Positions 49,769 through 58,187 of a stretch of 64,000 nucleotides of DNA are shown piece after piece. The translations under genes were made by a program, and so were the position numbers. The first letter of the stretch is position 1. Each line of letters begins with the position of its first letter. The stretch is from Thermoactinospora rubra. GTDB taxonomy: Bacteria; Actinomycetota; Actinomycetes; Streptosporangiales; Streptosporangiaceae. The stretch covers positions 1 through 64,000 of the forward strand of contig NZ_MSZZ01000043.1 in NCBI RefSeq assembly GCF_002093975.1. Direction: 5' to 3'. The notes under the pieces are model-generated. The model had not been told where the DNA came from and made no database searches. It worked only from the letters and a program-made list of their open reading frames with translations.

Positions 49769-51142
49769 TCATCCCGCCCTGAGCCCGGCCTCCCGGGACA
49801 GGAACTCCTCCACGAACCGGGTGGTGTGCCGGCCCTCGGCGAACTCCGGCTGGGCCAGCAGCCGGCGCAGCAGCGGGATGGTCGTCGCCACCCCCGCTCC
49901 CTCGACCGCGAACTCCGCGAGCGCCCGATCCGCCCTGGCGATCGCCTCCGCCCGCGTGGGCGCCCACACGACGAGCTTGGCGATGAGCGAGTCGTAGGTG
50001 GGCGGGACCATGTCGCCCTGGCTGAAGCCCGAGTCGACGCGCACGCCCGGCCCGCCCGGCGGGCGGAAGACGGCCAGCCGTCCCGGCGTGGGGCGGAAGC
50101 CGGCGTCGGGGTCCTCGGCGTTGACCCGGCACTCGATGGCCGCGCCCGCGAGCTCGACCTGGTCCTGGGTGAAGGACAGCGGCTCGCCCGCGGCCACCCG
50201 GATCTGCTCGCGGACGATGTCGACGCCGGTGAGCATCTCGGTCACCGGATGCTCCACCTGGATCCGGGCGTTGATCTCCATGAACGTGGCCCGGCCCGCC
50301 GCGTCGACGAGGAACTCCATCGTCCCGGCGCCCGTGTAGCCCACGTGGCGCGCGCCCGCCACGGCGTACTCGCCCAGCGCCGCGCGGACGCCGTCCGGCA
50401 GCACGGGCGAGGGCGCCTCCTCCACGAGCTTCTGGTTGCGGCGCTGCAGGGAGCAGTCGCGCTCGCCGAGGTGCAGGACCGTGCCGTGCTCGTCGCCCAG
50501 GAGCTGGACCTCCACGTGCCGCGCGACCGGGATGTAGCGCTCCAGGTAGACCTCTCCGTTGCCGAAGACCTGCCGGGCGAACGCCGTGGTGCGCCGGTAG
50601 ACGTCCTTGAGCTCCGCCCGGTCGCGCGCCACCTCGATGCCGCGCCCGCCGCCGCCCGCCGCGGCCTTGACGATGACGGGGTAGCCGATCCGCGCGGCCA
50701 CCTGCTCGGCGTCGGACAGCGAGGCCACCGCGCCGTCGCTGCCGGGCAGCACGGGCAGCCCCGCCTCCGCCATCAGCGAGCGGACGCGGGCCTTGTCGCC
50801 GACGCAGTCCATCACCTCCGGGCGCGGCCCGATGAAGGTGATCCCGTTGTCCGCGCAGATCCGGGCGAAGTCGGCGTCCTCCGAGAGGAACCCGTATCCG
50901 GGATGGATCGCGTCGGCGCCCGTCTGCAGGGCGGCCTCGATGACGGCCGGCGCGTACAGGTAGCTGCGCCGCGCCTGGGCGGGCCCGATGTGGACCGCCT
51001 CGTCGGCGTAGGCGGCGAACCGCGCGTCCCGGTCCGCCGTGGAGTACACGGCGACGGTGGGGATGCCCATCTCGCGGCAGGTGCGGGCGACGCGCAGGGC
51101 GATCTCGCCGCGGTTGGCGATGAGGATCTTGCGGAAGCTCAT
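49769..51142 (-). CDS. accC: Acetyl-CoA carboxylase biotin carboxylase subunit
   Basis: A 457-residue ATP-grasp enzyme that carboxylates biotin on the carrier protein. It has the N-terminal FRKILIANRGEIALRVARTCREMGIPTVAVYS, HPGYGFLSEDADFARICADNGITFIGP, the Gly-rich ATP loop VIVKAAAGGGGRGIEVA, HVEVQLLGDEHGTVLHLGERDCSLQRRNQKLVEEAPSP, and EINARIQVEHPVTEMLTG with catalytic residues. In place of the more usual 'MNTRIQVEH' it has INARIQVEH. The start ATG 51142 overlaps the biotin-carrier stop. It is the last gene of a leftward operon that supplies malonyl-CoA to the polyketide synthase. Confidence 0.93.
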   Translation of the reverse strand: MSFRKILIANRGEIALRVARTCREMGIPTVAVYSTADRDARFAAYADEAVHIGPAQARRSYLYAPAVIEAALQTGADAIHPGYGFLSEDADFARICADNGITFIGPRPEVMDCVGDKARVRSLMAEAGLPVLPGSDGAVASLSDAEQVAARIGYPVIVKAAAGGGGRGIEVARDRAELKDVYRRTTAFARQVFGNGEVYLERYIPVARHVEVQLLGDEHGTVLHLGERDCSLQRRNQKLVEEAPSPVLPDGVRAALGEYAVAGARHVGYTGAGTMEFLVDAAGRATFMEINARIQVEHPVTEMLTGVDIVREQIRVAAGEPLSFTQDQVELAGAAIECRVNAEDPDAGFRPTPGRLAVFRPPGGPGVRVDSGFSQGDMVPPTYDSLIAKLVVWAPTRAEAIARADRALAEFAVEGAGVATTIPLLRRLLAQPEFAEGRHTTRFVEEFLSREAGLRAG

Positions 51143-51630
51143 GGGCCGTCCACCCGGATCCTGACCAGCACCTGGCCGTACTCGACCGGTTCCGCGTCCG
51201 CCACCGCCACCTCGGCGACCTGCCCGGCCCGGTCGGCCTTGACGGGGTTCATCAGCTTCATCGCCTCCACGATGCCGATGGTCTGGCCCTCGCTCACCCG
51301 GTCGCCGACCTCGACGAACGGCGGCGCGCCTGGCTCGGGCGCCATGTAGAAGGTGCCGACGAGCGGCGCGGTGACCTCCACCAGGGAGGGGTCGGGCGCG
51401 GCCTCGACCGGTTGCGCGGGCTGCGCCGTCTGCACGATCTGTCCGGCCGGGACGGCCTCGGCGGCCGGGGCCGCCCAGCTGATCTTCAGGGCGCACTCGC
51501 CCAGCCGGAGGGACACGCTCGCGACCGGCCCGGGGACGGTCTTGACGATGGTGGCGGCCTCCTCGCGGAGCAGCCGCATGGCGGCGTGCTCCCGGTCGTC
51601 GGCGTGCCGCCCGGCCGCCTGCTCATCCAC
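51139..51630 (-). CDS. accB: Acetyl-CoA carboxylase biotin carrier protein
   Basis: A 163-residue carrier from GTG 51630. The C-terminal biotinyl domain holds VTAPLVGTFYMAPEPGAPPFVEVGDRVSEGQTIGIVEAMKLMNPVKAD, with the biotinylated Lys near residue 125 in EAMKLMN. The N-terminal 75 residues are a helical and Ala/Pro-rich linker (WAAPAAEAVPAGQIVQTAQPAQPVEAAPDPS). It overlaps the carboxyltransferase gene upstream and the biotin carboxylase gene downstream, forming a coupled set. It moves carboxylated biotin between the two enzyme subunits. Confidence 0.92.
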   Translation of the reverse strand: MDEQAAGRHADDREHAAMRLLREEAATIVKTVPGPVASVSLRLGECALKISWAAPAAEAVPAGQIVQTAQPAQPVEAAPDPSLVEVTAPLVGTFYMAPEPGAPPFVEVGDRVSEGQTIGIVEAMKLMNPVKADRAGQVAEVAVADAEPVEYGQVLVRIRVDGP

Positions 51631-53287
51631 CCTCGGTCACCCCCAGCCCGCGGAACCGCTCGTAGCGGTGCTTGCGCAGCTCGTCCCCGCTGAGCCCGGA
51701 CAGCTCGCGCAGCGCCTGGAGCAGGGCCGCCTTCAGGTACCCGGCCGCCTCCTGGGGCGCGACCTGCGCGCCGCCGGCGGGTTCGGGCACCACGCCGTCC
51801 ACCACGCCGAGCGCGAGCAGCTCGGGCGCGGTGATCCGCAGCGCCCCGGCCATCTGAGGCCCCCTGGACGGGTCGCCGTGCAGGATGGTGGAGCAGCTCT
51901 CCGGGCTGATCACGGAGTAGACGGCGTTCCCGAGCATGAGCACCCGGTTGGCCACCGCCAGGGCGAGCGCGCCGCCACTGCCGCCCTCGCCGACGATCAC
52001 GGAGACCACCGGCACCGACAGCCGGGACATGCCGGCCAGGCACTCCGAGATCGCCCACGACTGGCCGCGGTCCTCGGCCCGGATGCCGGGCGCGGCCCCC
52101 TGGGTGTCGACGAGCGTCACCACCGGCAGGCCGAGCCGGTCGGCCAGCCGCATGAGCCGCAGCGCCTTGCGGTACCCCTCCGGGTGCGCCAGGCCGAAGT
52201 TCCTGGCGACGAGCTCCTCGGTGTCGTGGCCCTTCTGGTGGCCGACGACCATGACGGGCACGTCGTCGAGCAGGGCGGGCCCGCCGACGATCGCCGGGTC
52301 GTCGCCCTCCAGCCTGTCGCCGTGCAGTTCCACGAAGTCCGTGCACATCTGCCAGATGTAGTCCAGCGTCGTGGGCCGCCGGACGTCGCGGGCCACGCGC
52401 AGCGTCTCGTACGGCGTGAGCACGCCCGCCAGCTCGGCCGGATCGCGGACCAGCACCTCCTGGCCGCCGGCCGGGCCGTGCTCCCCGGGCGCGGTGACCG
52501 CCAGCAGCCTGGCCAGCAGCGGCCGCAACCCGTCGCGGGCCTCCACCCGGTCGAGCATGCCGCGGCCCTTGAGGTACTCGGCGCTCTGGAACCCGGCCGG
52601 CAGCCTCTCCCGCGTCGCGGCGGCGATCACCCGCGGCCCGGCGAAGCCGATCAGCGCGCCCCGCTCGGCGACGAGCACGTCCCCCAGCGTGGCGAAGGAG
52701 GCCGTCACCCCGCCGAAGGTCGGATCGGTCAGCACGCACACGCTCAGCACGCCCTCCTCGCGCAGGGCCTGCATCGCCTGGGCCGTCTTGGCCATCTGCA
52801 TGAGCGACAGGCTGCCCTCCTGCATGCGGGCGCCGCCCGAGGCGATGGCCAGGATCAGCGGCGTGCGCTCGCGCAGCGCAAGCTCGCAGGCCCGGGTGAC
52901 CGCCTCGCCGACCGCCGAGCCCATGCTGCCGCCGAGGAAGGCGAAGTCCATCACGGCCACGACGACGGGCCGGCCGCCCACGGTGGCCCTGCCGTACAGG
53001 ACGGCGTCCTCCAGCCCGGTACGGCGGCGCGCCTGCTCCAGCCGCTCGGGGTAGGGCCGGGAGTCGGCGAAGCCGAGCGGGTCGCCGCCGCGGACCTGCG
53101 GCGCGGGGACGAAGGAGCCGTCGTCGACGAGCGTGGCCAGGCGCTGCCCGGCGCCGAGGCGGTGGTGGTGGCCGCAGTCGGGGCAGACGTGCCGCGCCCG
53201 CTCCAGCCGGGGCCGGTAGACGATGGCCGAGCAGGCCGGGCACAGCTCCCAGCCGACGTCCCGCGAGGCGGGCGGGGAGATCGTCAC
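51623..53287 (-). CDS. accDA: Acetyl-CoA carboxyltransferase, fused beta-alpha subunits (AccD-AccA)
   Basis: A 554-residue fusion. Residues 1-45 carry the AccD zinc ribbon (CPAC...CPDC, at about 16, 19, 35, 38). The beta half has DFAFLGGSMGSAVGEAVTRACELALRERTPLILAIASGGARMQEG and VLTDPTFGGVTASFATLGDV. The alpha half, from about residue 285, has FVELHGDRLEGDDPAIVGG, VVGHQKGHDTEEL, GLPVVTLVDTQGAAPGIRAEDRGQSWAIS, and GEGGSGGALALAVANRVLMLGNAVYSVISPESCSTIL. It transfers the carboxyl group to acetyl-CoA. The start is GTG 53287 overlapping the cyclase stop. Fused AccDA with AccB and AccC beside a PKS suggests a cluster-dedicated malonyl-CoA supply. Confidence 0.92.
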   Translation of the reverse strand: MTISPPASRDVGWELCPACSAIVYRPRLERARHVCPDCGHHHRLGAGQRLATLVDDGSFVPAPQVRGGDPLGFADSRPYPERLEQARRRTGLEDAVLYGRATVGGRPVVVAVMDFAFLGGSMGSAVGEAVTRACELALRERTPLILAIASGGARMQEGSLSLMQMAKTAQAMQALREEGVLSVCVLTDPTFGGVTASFATLGDVLVAERGALIGFAGPRVIAAATRERLPAGFQSAEYLKGRGMLDRVEARDGLRPLLARLLAVTAPGEHGPAGGQEVLVRDPAELAGVLTPYETLRVARDVRRPTTLDYIWQMCTDFVELHGDRLEGDDPAIVGGPALLDDVPVMVVGHQKGHDTEELVARNFGLAHPEGYRKALRLMRLADRLGLPVVTLVDTQGAAPGIRAEDRGQSWAISECLAGMSRLSVPVVSVIVGEGGSGGALALAVANRVLMLGNAVYSVISPESCSTILHGDPSRGPQMAGALRITAPELLALGVVDGVVPEPAGGAQVAPQEAAGYLKAALLQALRELSGLSGDELRKHRYERFRGLGVTEGG

Positions 53288-53622
53288 CTGGCGCCCCCCT
53301 CCGGGGTCCAGTGGTAGAACGGCCGGGCCACGGCGTCGGCCGGGCTGCGCCAGGTGGCCGGGTCGTAGGGGGTGACGTAGGCGCCGAGTTCCTTGCTGAG
53401 CCGCTGGAAGTCGTCGCGATCCCGGGCGGCGGCCAGCGCCTCCCGGGCGCCGCCCGCGAACTCCACGTGGTGGAAGTACAGGTCCCGGTAGGTGAACAGA
53501 TCGCGGCGCGTCACCCCCAGCGCGTGGGGCAACTCGCCGGAGTCGGACTCGGCGAACAAGCGGGCGACCTCGCCGGACCCGCCGGGGGCGAGGCGGGCGA
53601 CGATGAGGATCCGGTCGGGCAC
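53284..53622 (-). CDS. TcmI-family polyketide cyclase
   Basis: A 112-residue protein from GTG 53622 behind GGAGGAG. It matches the monodomain TcmI-type cyclases: DRILIVARLAPGGSGEVARLFAESDSGELPHALGVTRRDLFTYRDLYFHHVEFAGGAREALAAARDRDDFQRLSKELGAYVTPYDP...ARPFYHWTPEG. The short ferredoxin-like fold guides late ring closure of aromatic polyketides. It overlaps the carboxylase genes and leads that operon, tying them to the polyketide cluster. The cyclisation pattern cannot be read from sequence alone. Confidence 0.88.
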   Translation of the reverse strand: MPDRILIVARLAPGGSGEVARLFAESDSGELPHALGVTRRDLFTYRDLYFHHVEFAGGAREALAAARDRDDFQRLSKELGAYVTPYDPATWRSPADAVARPFYHWTPEGGAR

Positions 53623-53732
53623 GAGGCTCTCCTCCGTGTGCGAGCGGTCGGTTGCTGTCACCGTAGGAACCGCGCCGGAGGATGTCGCCCGCCGGCGGCA
53701 TGAACCCGCCCCTCCCCCCGCGGGGCGAGGGC

Positions 53733-54395
53733 TCAGCCCGCCGGGTGACCGGGCACCAGGCCGTTCTCGTAGGCGTAGATCACCACCTGGACCCGGTCCC
53801 GCACGCCGAGCTTCTGGTACAGGTGCTGGATGTGGGACTTGACCGTGCTGTCGCCGACGACGAGGGCGCGGGCGATCTCGTCGTTGGTGTAGCCGCGCAC
53901 GAGCAGGCGGAAGACGTCCCTCTCCCGTTCGGTGAGCCGGTCCAGGTCGGGCGCCGCGACGGTGGCGACGGGCTGCCTGGCGAACTGGTCGATGAGCCTG
54001 CGGGTCACCGAGGGGGACAGCAGGGCGTCGCCGTCGGCGGCGTGCCGTACCGCCTCGGTCAGCCGCTCGACGGGAGCGGTCTTGAGGATGAAGCCGCTGG
54101 CTCCGTTGCGCAGGCCCTCGAAGACGTACTCGTCCTGGTCGTAGATGGTCAGGATGACCACCTTGGCGGGATGCTCGGCGCAGATCCGCCGGGTGGCGGC
54201 CAGGCCGTCCATGACCGGCATGTTGATGTCCATGAGCACCACGTCGGGGCGCAGCTCCCGCACGGCCCTGACCGCCTCCAGCCCGTCGGCGGCCTCGCCC
54301 ACGACCTCGATGTCCTGCGCCTGGCCGAAGGTGGCGCACAGGCCGCTGCGGATGAGCGGCTGGTCGTCGGCGATCAGCACGCGGATCTTTCGCAA
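53733..54395 (-). CDS. NarL/LuxR-type response regulator
   Basis: A 220-residue regulator starting at TTG 54395 behind GAGGAGG. The receiver domain has IRVLIADDQPLIRSGL, the phospho-acceptor Asp in DVVLMDINMPVMDG near residue 54, the Thr in VILTIYDQDEYV and Lys in SGFILKTAP. The C-terminal LuxR helix-turn-helix reads LTERERDVFRLLVRGYTNDEIARALVVGDSTVKSHIQHLYQKLGVRDR. It overlaps the 3' end of the kinase gene by 22 bases, so the pair is co-expressed. It sits in the cluster's divergent arm and is the likely pathway regulator. Confidence 0.93.
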   Translation of the reverse strand: MRKIRVLIADDQPLIRSGLCATFGQAQDIEVVGEAADGLEAVRAVRELRPDVVLMDINMPVMDGLAATRRICAEHPAKVVILTIYDQDEYVFEGLRNGASGFILKTAPVERLTEAVRHAADGDALLSPSVTRRLIDQFARQPVATVAAPDLDRLTERERDVFRLLVRGYTNDEIARALVVGDSTVKSHIQHLYQKLGVRDRVQVVIYAYENGLVPGHPAG

Positions 54396-55210
54396 GCGTC
54401 CTCCTCGGGAAGCCGGTCCGGCGCCAGGGGGATGATCGTTCTGGTCACGAACCTGCCGCCGGGCCGGGGACCGCAGTGGAGGCGCCCGCCGTGGACGGCG
54501 ACGCGCTCGCGCAGGCCGGCCAGGCCCGACCCGCCGAGCCCGCGCGGGGACCCCTCCGGCGCGCCGGGCCGGTTGGTCACCGAGACGCTGAGGTCGGGGC
54601 CGAAGTCGACCTCGAGCGCGATCTCCTGGCTGCCGTGCCGCAGCGCGTTGGTGAGGGCCTCCTGGGCGACGCGGTAGGCGGTGTGGGCGACGTCGGCCGG
54701 GACGCGATGCTCGCCGGCCACGTTGGACAGGCGGACCGCCACGCCGGGCGCGGGAAGGCGGCCCGCCATCTCCACCAGCCGGGCCGACAGCAGGAAGGGG
54801 CGCCCCTTCCGGGCCTCCTCCCCCGGAGGGAGGCCGCGCGCCCCGTCCGAGCGCAGGACGCCGAGCGTCTCGCGCAGGTCGGCGAGGGTGGCCTGGGCGG
54901 TGTCGTCGATGAGCGCGGCCAGGCGCCGGTCGGTCCCCTCCACCGGCGAGGCGAGCAGGCCGCGGGCGTGCATGGCCAGGACGACCAGGCCGTGGCCCAC
55001 GCCGTCGTGCAGGTTGAGCGCGATGCGCCGCCGTTCCTTCACCACGGCGACGGCCCTGGTCCTGGCCAGGATCCCCGGTGCGATGGCCAGACCCCCGAGG
55101 GCGATCAGCAGTCCGCCGGCGAGGGCGGGCGGGAGGACGTATAACCAGGACTCGAGCAAAGATGAGCAGTACTTCGGAAAAAGTCCCTCTATCTGATGAT
55201 TTTCCCCCAT
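54374..55210 (-). CDS. Sensor histidine kinase (HisKA_3 type), TTA-containing
   Basis: A 278-residue kinase from ATG 55210. One membrane span lies near residues 21-48 (LYVLPPALAGGLLIALGGLAIAPGIL) with almost no outer domain, so it probably senses signals in or at the membrane. The dimerisation helix carries ERRRIALNLHDGVGHGLVVLAMH with the phosphorylated His; the ATP-binding domain has AYRVAQEALTNALRHG and GGSGLAGLRERVAVHGGRL. Codon 23 is TTA, so translation would need the rare leucyl tRNA (bldA) that links antibiotic genes to development in Streptomyces-like bacteria. It partners the response regulator that overlaps its 3' end. Confidence 0.88.
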   Translation of the reverse strand: MGENHQIEGLFPKYCSSLLESWLYVLPPALAGGLLIALGGLAIAPGILARTRAVAVVKERRRIALNLHDGVGHGLVVLAMHARGLLASPVEGTDRRLAALIDDTAQATLADLRETLGVLRSDGARGLPPGEEARKGRPFLLSARLVEMAGRLPAPGVAVRLSNVAGEHRVPADVAHTAYRVAQEALTNALRHGSQEIALEVDFGPDLSVSVTNRPGAPEGSPRGLGGSGLAGLRERVAVHGGRLHCGPRPGGRFVTRTIIPLAPDRLPEEDACERSAC

Positions 55211-55613
55211 GTGCAGGGATCTTAGTCGTGAAATGGACGGCTTCTCAAGAGAAATGTATGCGGCGTCACAGCGACGTCTAAGGGCGGTAACTCTTCGCTT
55301 TTCAACCAGTTCAGGCGGCCGAGATGTAGCACGTCGGCGCCGCCATGGCAAGGTTTCACCGCGTCTCCACAGAGCTCTCTAAGAAATCGTTTACCCCGAT
55401 TCACCGGCGCCCGGCCGTTACGGGACGGCAAACTTTTCGCCACTTGCCGGAATTCCCGAAAAATACCGCCGGACCGGATTTCACTCGGTCGGAGGAGCCG
55501 TCCCGCGGCCGGGGGAGAGGCAGGTTCGCCCCGGTGACGGAAGACACCGGACCCCCTTCCGAACAGGCTGATGGGGGAGGCGGCCGAGGGCCGCCGGGAG
55601 CAGAGGGAGTCCG
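55211..55613. promoter_or_regulatory. Divergent control region of the polyketide cluster
   Basis: A 403-base gap between the leftward kinase gene and the rightward biosynthetic operon. Its middle (about 55240-55470) is clearly AT-richer than the surroundings. Short palindromes such as AGAGCTCT and GGAATTCC occur, but no convincing operator pair or -35/-10 set could be fixed. The rightward operon has a GAGGGAG ribosome site before ATG 55614. Confidence 0.5.
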
Positions 55614-55976
55614 ATGCAGCGATACGCGATCACCTTCGAGATCAAGCCAGGCTCCGAGGCCGCGGTCCGGGAACTGCTGTCCAGCTACGAGCCGCCGGAG
55701 TGGGTGACCGCTGACGGCACCCGGCTGCTCAGCACCTCGATCTTCATGAAGGGCACCACCGTCGTCCGCGTCATGGAGATCGACGGCAGCCTGCCCGGCG
55801 TGATGGCCCACCTGGCCAGGCAGCCGAGCATCCAGAAGCTGGAGCGCGAGCTCGACGCGCACCTGGCGGTGCCGCGCGACATGAGCTCGCCGGAGGGCGC
55901 CAGGGCGTTCTTCCTGTCGGCGATGATGGACCACGTCACCACGCGGGTGGCCGGCCACGCGGAGGCCGCCCGATGA
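55614..55976 (+). CDS. SchA/CurD-like protein
   Basis: A 120-residue protein, first gene of the biosynthetic operon. The sequence QRYAITFEIKPGSEAAVRELLSSYEPPEWVTADGTRLLSTSIFMKGTTVVRVMEIDGSLPGVMAHLARQPSIQKLERELDAHLAVPRDM is typical of the SchA/CurD family found in aromatic polyketide and spore-pigment clusters. The domain has a dimeric alpha-beta barrel fold like small monooxygenases and cyclases, but its reaction is not well known. It overlaps the reductase gene by ATGA. Confidence 0.85.
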   Translation: MQRYAITFEIKPGSEAAVRELLSSYEPPEWVTADGTRLLSTSIFMKGTTVVRVMEIDGSLPGVMAHLARQPSIQKLERELDAHLAVPRDMSSPEGARAFFLSAMMDHVTTRVAGHAEAAR

Positions 55977-56719
55977 GCGCCCCCGTCTTCCTCGTCACCG
56001 GCGCCACCGGCCAGCTCGGCGGCGCCGTGGTGGAGCAGCTCGGCGGACGCGGCGACCGGCTGCTGCTGGTCGCCAGGGACAAGGACCGGCTCGCCGACCT
56101 GGAGGCCGAGTTCGGCGCCGAGGGCAGGCTCGAGACGCTGGCCGCCGACGTGTCCGACCCCGAGGAGGCCCGCCGCGCCGCCGCCGAGGCGGTCGGCCGC
56201 TTCGGCCGGCTGGACGGGCTCGTCCACCTGGTCGGCGGCTTCCGCGCCGGACCACTGTTCCTCACCGGCCCCGACGTCTACGAGCAGATGCTGCGCGACA
56301 ACTTCCTGTCCGCGGTCACCGCCACCCAGGGCGTCCTGCCGCACCTGGGGGAGGGCGCCCGGCTGGTGTACTTCGGCACCCCGCTGGCCGAGGTGCCGCT
56401 GCCGGGGCTGTCGGCCTACGCCGCGGCCAAGGCGGCGCTCGTCACCTGGGTCAAGTCCGTCGCGCACGAGCTCAAGCGCAAGGGCATCCACGCCAACGCG
56501 GTCGTCATGACCATGGCGGACACGCCCGACAAGCGCCGGGAGCGGCCGCACATGAACTTCGACCACACCGTCACGCCCGAGCTGGTCGCCAGGGTCGTGG
56601 GCTTCCTGACCGGCCCGGGCTCCGACGGCCTGTACGGCTGCGCCGTACCCGTGCTGGGCCGCTTCGAGTTCACCTCGGAGCTGGGCGGGCCGCCCCCGGG
56701 GGTGGGTGGTCCCCGGTGA
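55973..56719 (+). CDS. SDR-family reductase
   Basis: A 248-residue short-chain dehydrogenase/reductase. The nucleotide-binding loop is VTGATGQLGG, followed by AADVSDPEEAR and HLVGGFRAGPLF. The catalytic YxxxK is SAYAAAKAALVTWVKS. At the usual Ser position, 13 residues before the Tyr, there is Thr (YFGTPLAEVPLPG), a substitution that can still work but is uncommon. The C-terminal lid is truncated to VTPELVARVVGFLTGPGSDGLYGCAVPVLGRFEF. It probably reduces a carbonyl of the polyketide. It overlaps the genes on both sides (ATGA, GTGA). Confidence 0.8.
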   Translation: MSAPVFLVTGATGQLGGAVVEQLGGRGDRLLLVARDKDRLADLEAEFGAEGRLETLAADVSDPEEARRAAAEAVGRFGRLDGLVHLVGGFRAGPLFLTGPDVYEQMLRDNFLSAVTATQGVLPHLGEGARLVYFGTPLAEVPLPGLSAYAAAKAALVTWVKSVAHELKRKGIHANAVVMTMADTPDKRRERPHMNFDHTVTPELVARVVGFLTGPGSDGLYGCAVPVLGRFEFTSELGGPPPGVGGPR

Positions 56720-57027
56720 AGGCCCGGATCGTCTTCCTCATCAAGGTCCCGCAGCACCGGCAGGAGGACTTCCTGGCCGCCTACGAGAAGATCAGGTACG
56801 AGGTCGCCCGCGGCGTGCCCGGCCACCTGAGGGACCAGGTCTGCCGGTCGGCCGCCGACCCCGAGCAGTGGCTGATCACCAGCGAGTGGCGCGACCTGGC
56901 CGACTTCCTGGCATGGGAGGCCGGCGAGGAGCACAGGCAGCTCGTCCGGCCGATGCGCGAGTGCATCACCGAGGCCAGATCCCTGCGGTTCGTCGTGCAC
57001 GCCGAGACCGCCGCGGACGGGACGTGA
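56716..57027 (+). CDS. Antibiotic biosynthesis monooxygenase (ABM) domain protein
   Basis: A 103-residue protein from GTG 56716. KARIVFLIKVPQHRQEDFLAAYEKIRYEVARGVPGHLRDQVCRSAADPEQWLITSEWRDLADFLAWEAGEEHRQLVRPMRECI is the ABM alpha-beta barrel fold, where the Trp in 'TSEW' and the His in 'EEHRQL' are family features. Members such as ActVA-Orf6 oxidise anthrone-type carbons to quinones without a cofactor. It overlaps the reductase and the FAD enzyme genes. A quinone-forming oxygenase is likely. Confidence 0.83.
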   Translation: MKARIVFLIKVPQHRQEDFLAAYEKIRYEVARGVPGHLRDQVCRSAADPEQWLITSEWRDLADFLAWEAGEEHRQLVRPMRECITEARSLRFVVHAETAADGT

Positions 57028-58187
57028 GCAAGCCCAGGGTGCTCGTCGTGGGCGGCGGCATCGGCGGGCTGGCCGCGGCCCTGGCCCTCCGGAACGCCGG
57101 CGCGTCGGTCACGGTGTGCGAGCGCGCCGCCGAGCCCCGGGCGGCCCGGGCCGGGCACGGCCTGGTGCTGTGGCACAACGCCGTGCTCGCCCTGCGCCGC
57201 CTCGGCCTGGACCGCGAGATCCAGAAGATCGGTTACGAGCTCCACCGGCACGTGTTCCGCGACCGGCGGGGCCGCGCGATGGCCGACTGGTCCATGGCCC
57301 GCATGGCCCGGCGGTTCGACGCGCCCGTCTACAGCGTGAGCCGGCCGGAGCTGCACCGGGTGCTGTCCGAGCGGGTCGGCGGCGACCTGGCGCGGGGCTT
57401 CCGCTGCACCGGGCTGGCCGCCGACCGCGACGGGGTCACGGTCCTGTTCGCCGACGGCCGGGAGATCCGCGCCGACGCCGTGGTCGGCGCCGACGGGCTG
57501 CGCTCGGCGGTCCGGGCCGCGCTGCGCCCGTACGAGCCGCCGCCCAGGTACGCCGGCTTCACCGCCTTCCAGGGCGTGATCAGGCTGCCCGGGCACGGCG
57601 TCCCCGAGCACACCTTCCTCAGCACCTGGGGCCGGGGCCGGTGGTTCGTGTGCTATCCGCTCCCCGGCGACCAGGTCTACTGGGACGGCGTGCTCGGCGA
57701 CCGCGTCGACGCGCCGCTCGGCATGACCACCGCCGCGCTGCTGGAGCGCGAGTTCGGCGGCTGGCCGGAGCCGATACCGCGGCTGATCGCCGCGACCGGC
57801 GAGCGGGCCCTCAGCCCGGTGCACATCTTCGACCGGCCGCCCCTGCGGCGGTGGAGCCACGGCCGGGTGACCCTGCTGGGGGACGCCGCCCACCCGATGA
57901 CGTTCAACCTCGGCCAGGGCGCCGGGCAGGCGATCGAGGACGCGGTCGTGCTCGGCCAGGTCTTCGACCCCGCCGACCCGGCCGGCTCGCTGGCCGCCTA
58001 CGAGGCCCGCCGGGTGGACCGCACGGCCCGCCTGGCCCGCAGGTCCAGGGCCAACGGCGAGCTGACCCGCTGGAGCCACCCCGTCGCGGTCGCCGCCAGG
58101 AACGCCTTCATGCGCGCCACCTTCGACCGGCTCGTCTACCGCAAGACCTACCAGCTCACGATGGCGATCGACTGGAGTGACCCATGA
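57024..58187 (+). CDS. FAD-dependent aromatic monooxygenase
   Basis: A 387-residue flavoprotein from GTG 57024. FAD-binding GGGIGGLAAALALRNAGASVTVCERA lies near residues 10-35, the second FAD motif DAVVGADGLRSAVR near 154-167, and the GD motif GDAAHPMTFNLGQGAGQAIEDAVVL near 290-314. The size fits p-hydroxybenzoate-hydroxylase-like enzymes that hydroxylate aromatic polyketides with NAD(P)H and oxygen. It is translationally coupled on both sides. A related hydroxylase (WhiE ORF VIII) acts in spore-pigment clusters, but this one may act elsewhere on the ring. Confidence 0.9.
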   Translation: MSKPRVLVVGGGIGGLAAALALRNAGASVTVCERAAEPRAARAGHGLVLWHNAVLALRRLGLDREIQKIGYELHRHVFRDRRGRAMADWSMARMARRFDAPVYSVSRPELHRVLSERVGGDLARGFRCTGLAADRDGVTVLFADGREIRADAVVGADGLRSAVRAALRPYEPPPRYAGFTAFQGVIRLPGHGVPEHTFLSTWGRGRWFVCYPLPGDQVYWDGVLGDRVDAPLGMTTAALLEREFGGWPEPIPRLIAATGERALSPVHIFDRPPLRRWSHGRVTLLGDAAHPMTFNLGQGAGQAIEDAVVLGQVFDPADPAGSLAAYEARRVDRTARLARRSRANGELTRWSHPVAVAARNAFMRATFDRLVYRKTYQLTMAIDWSDP

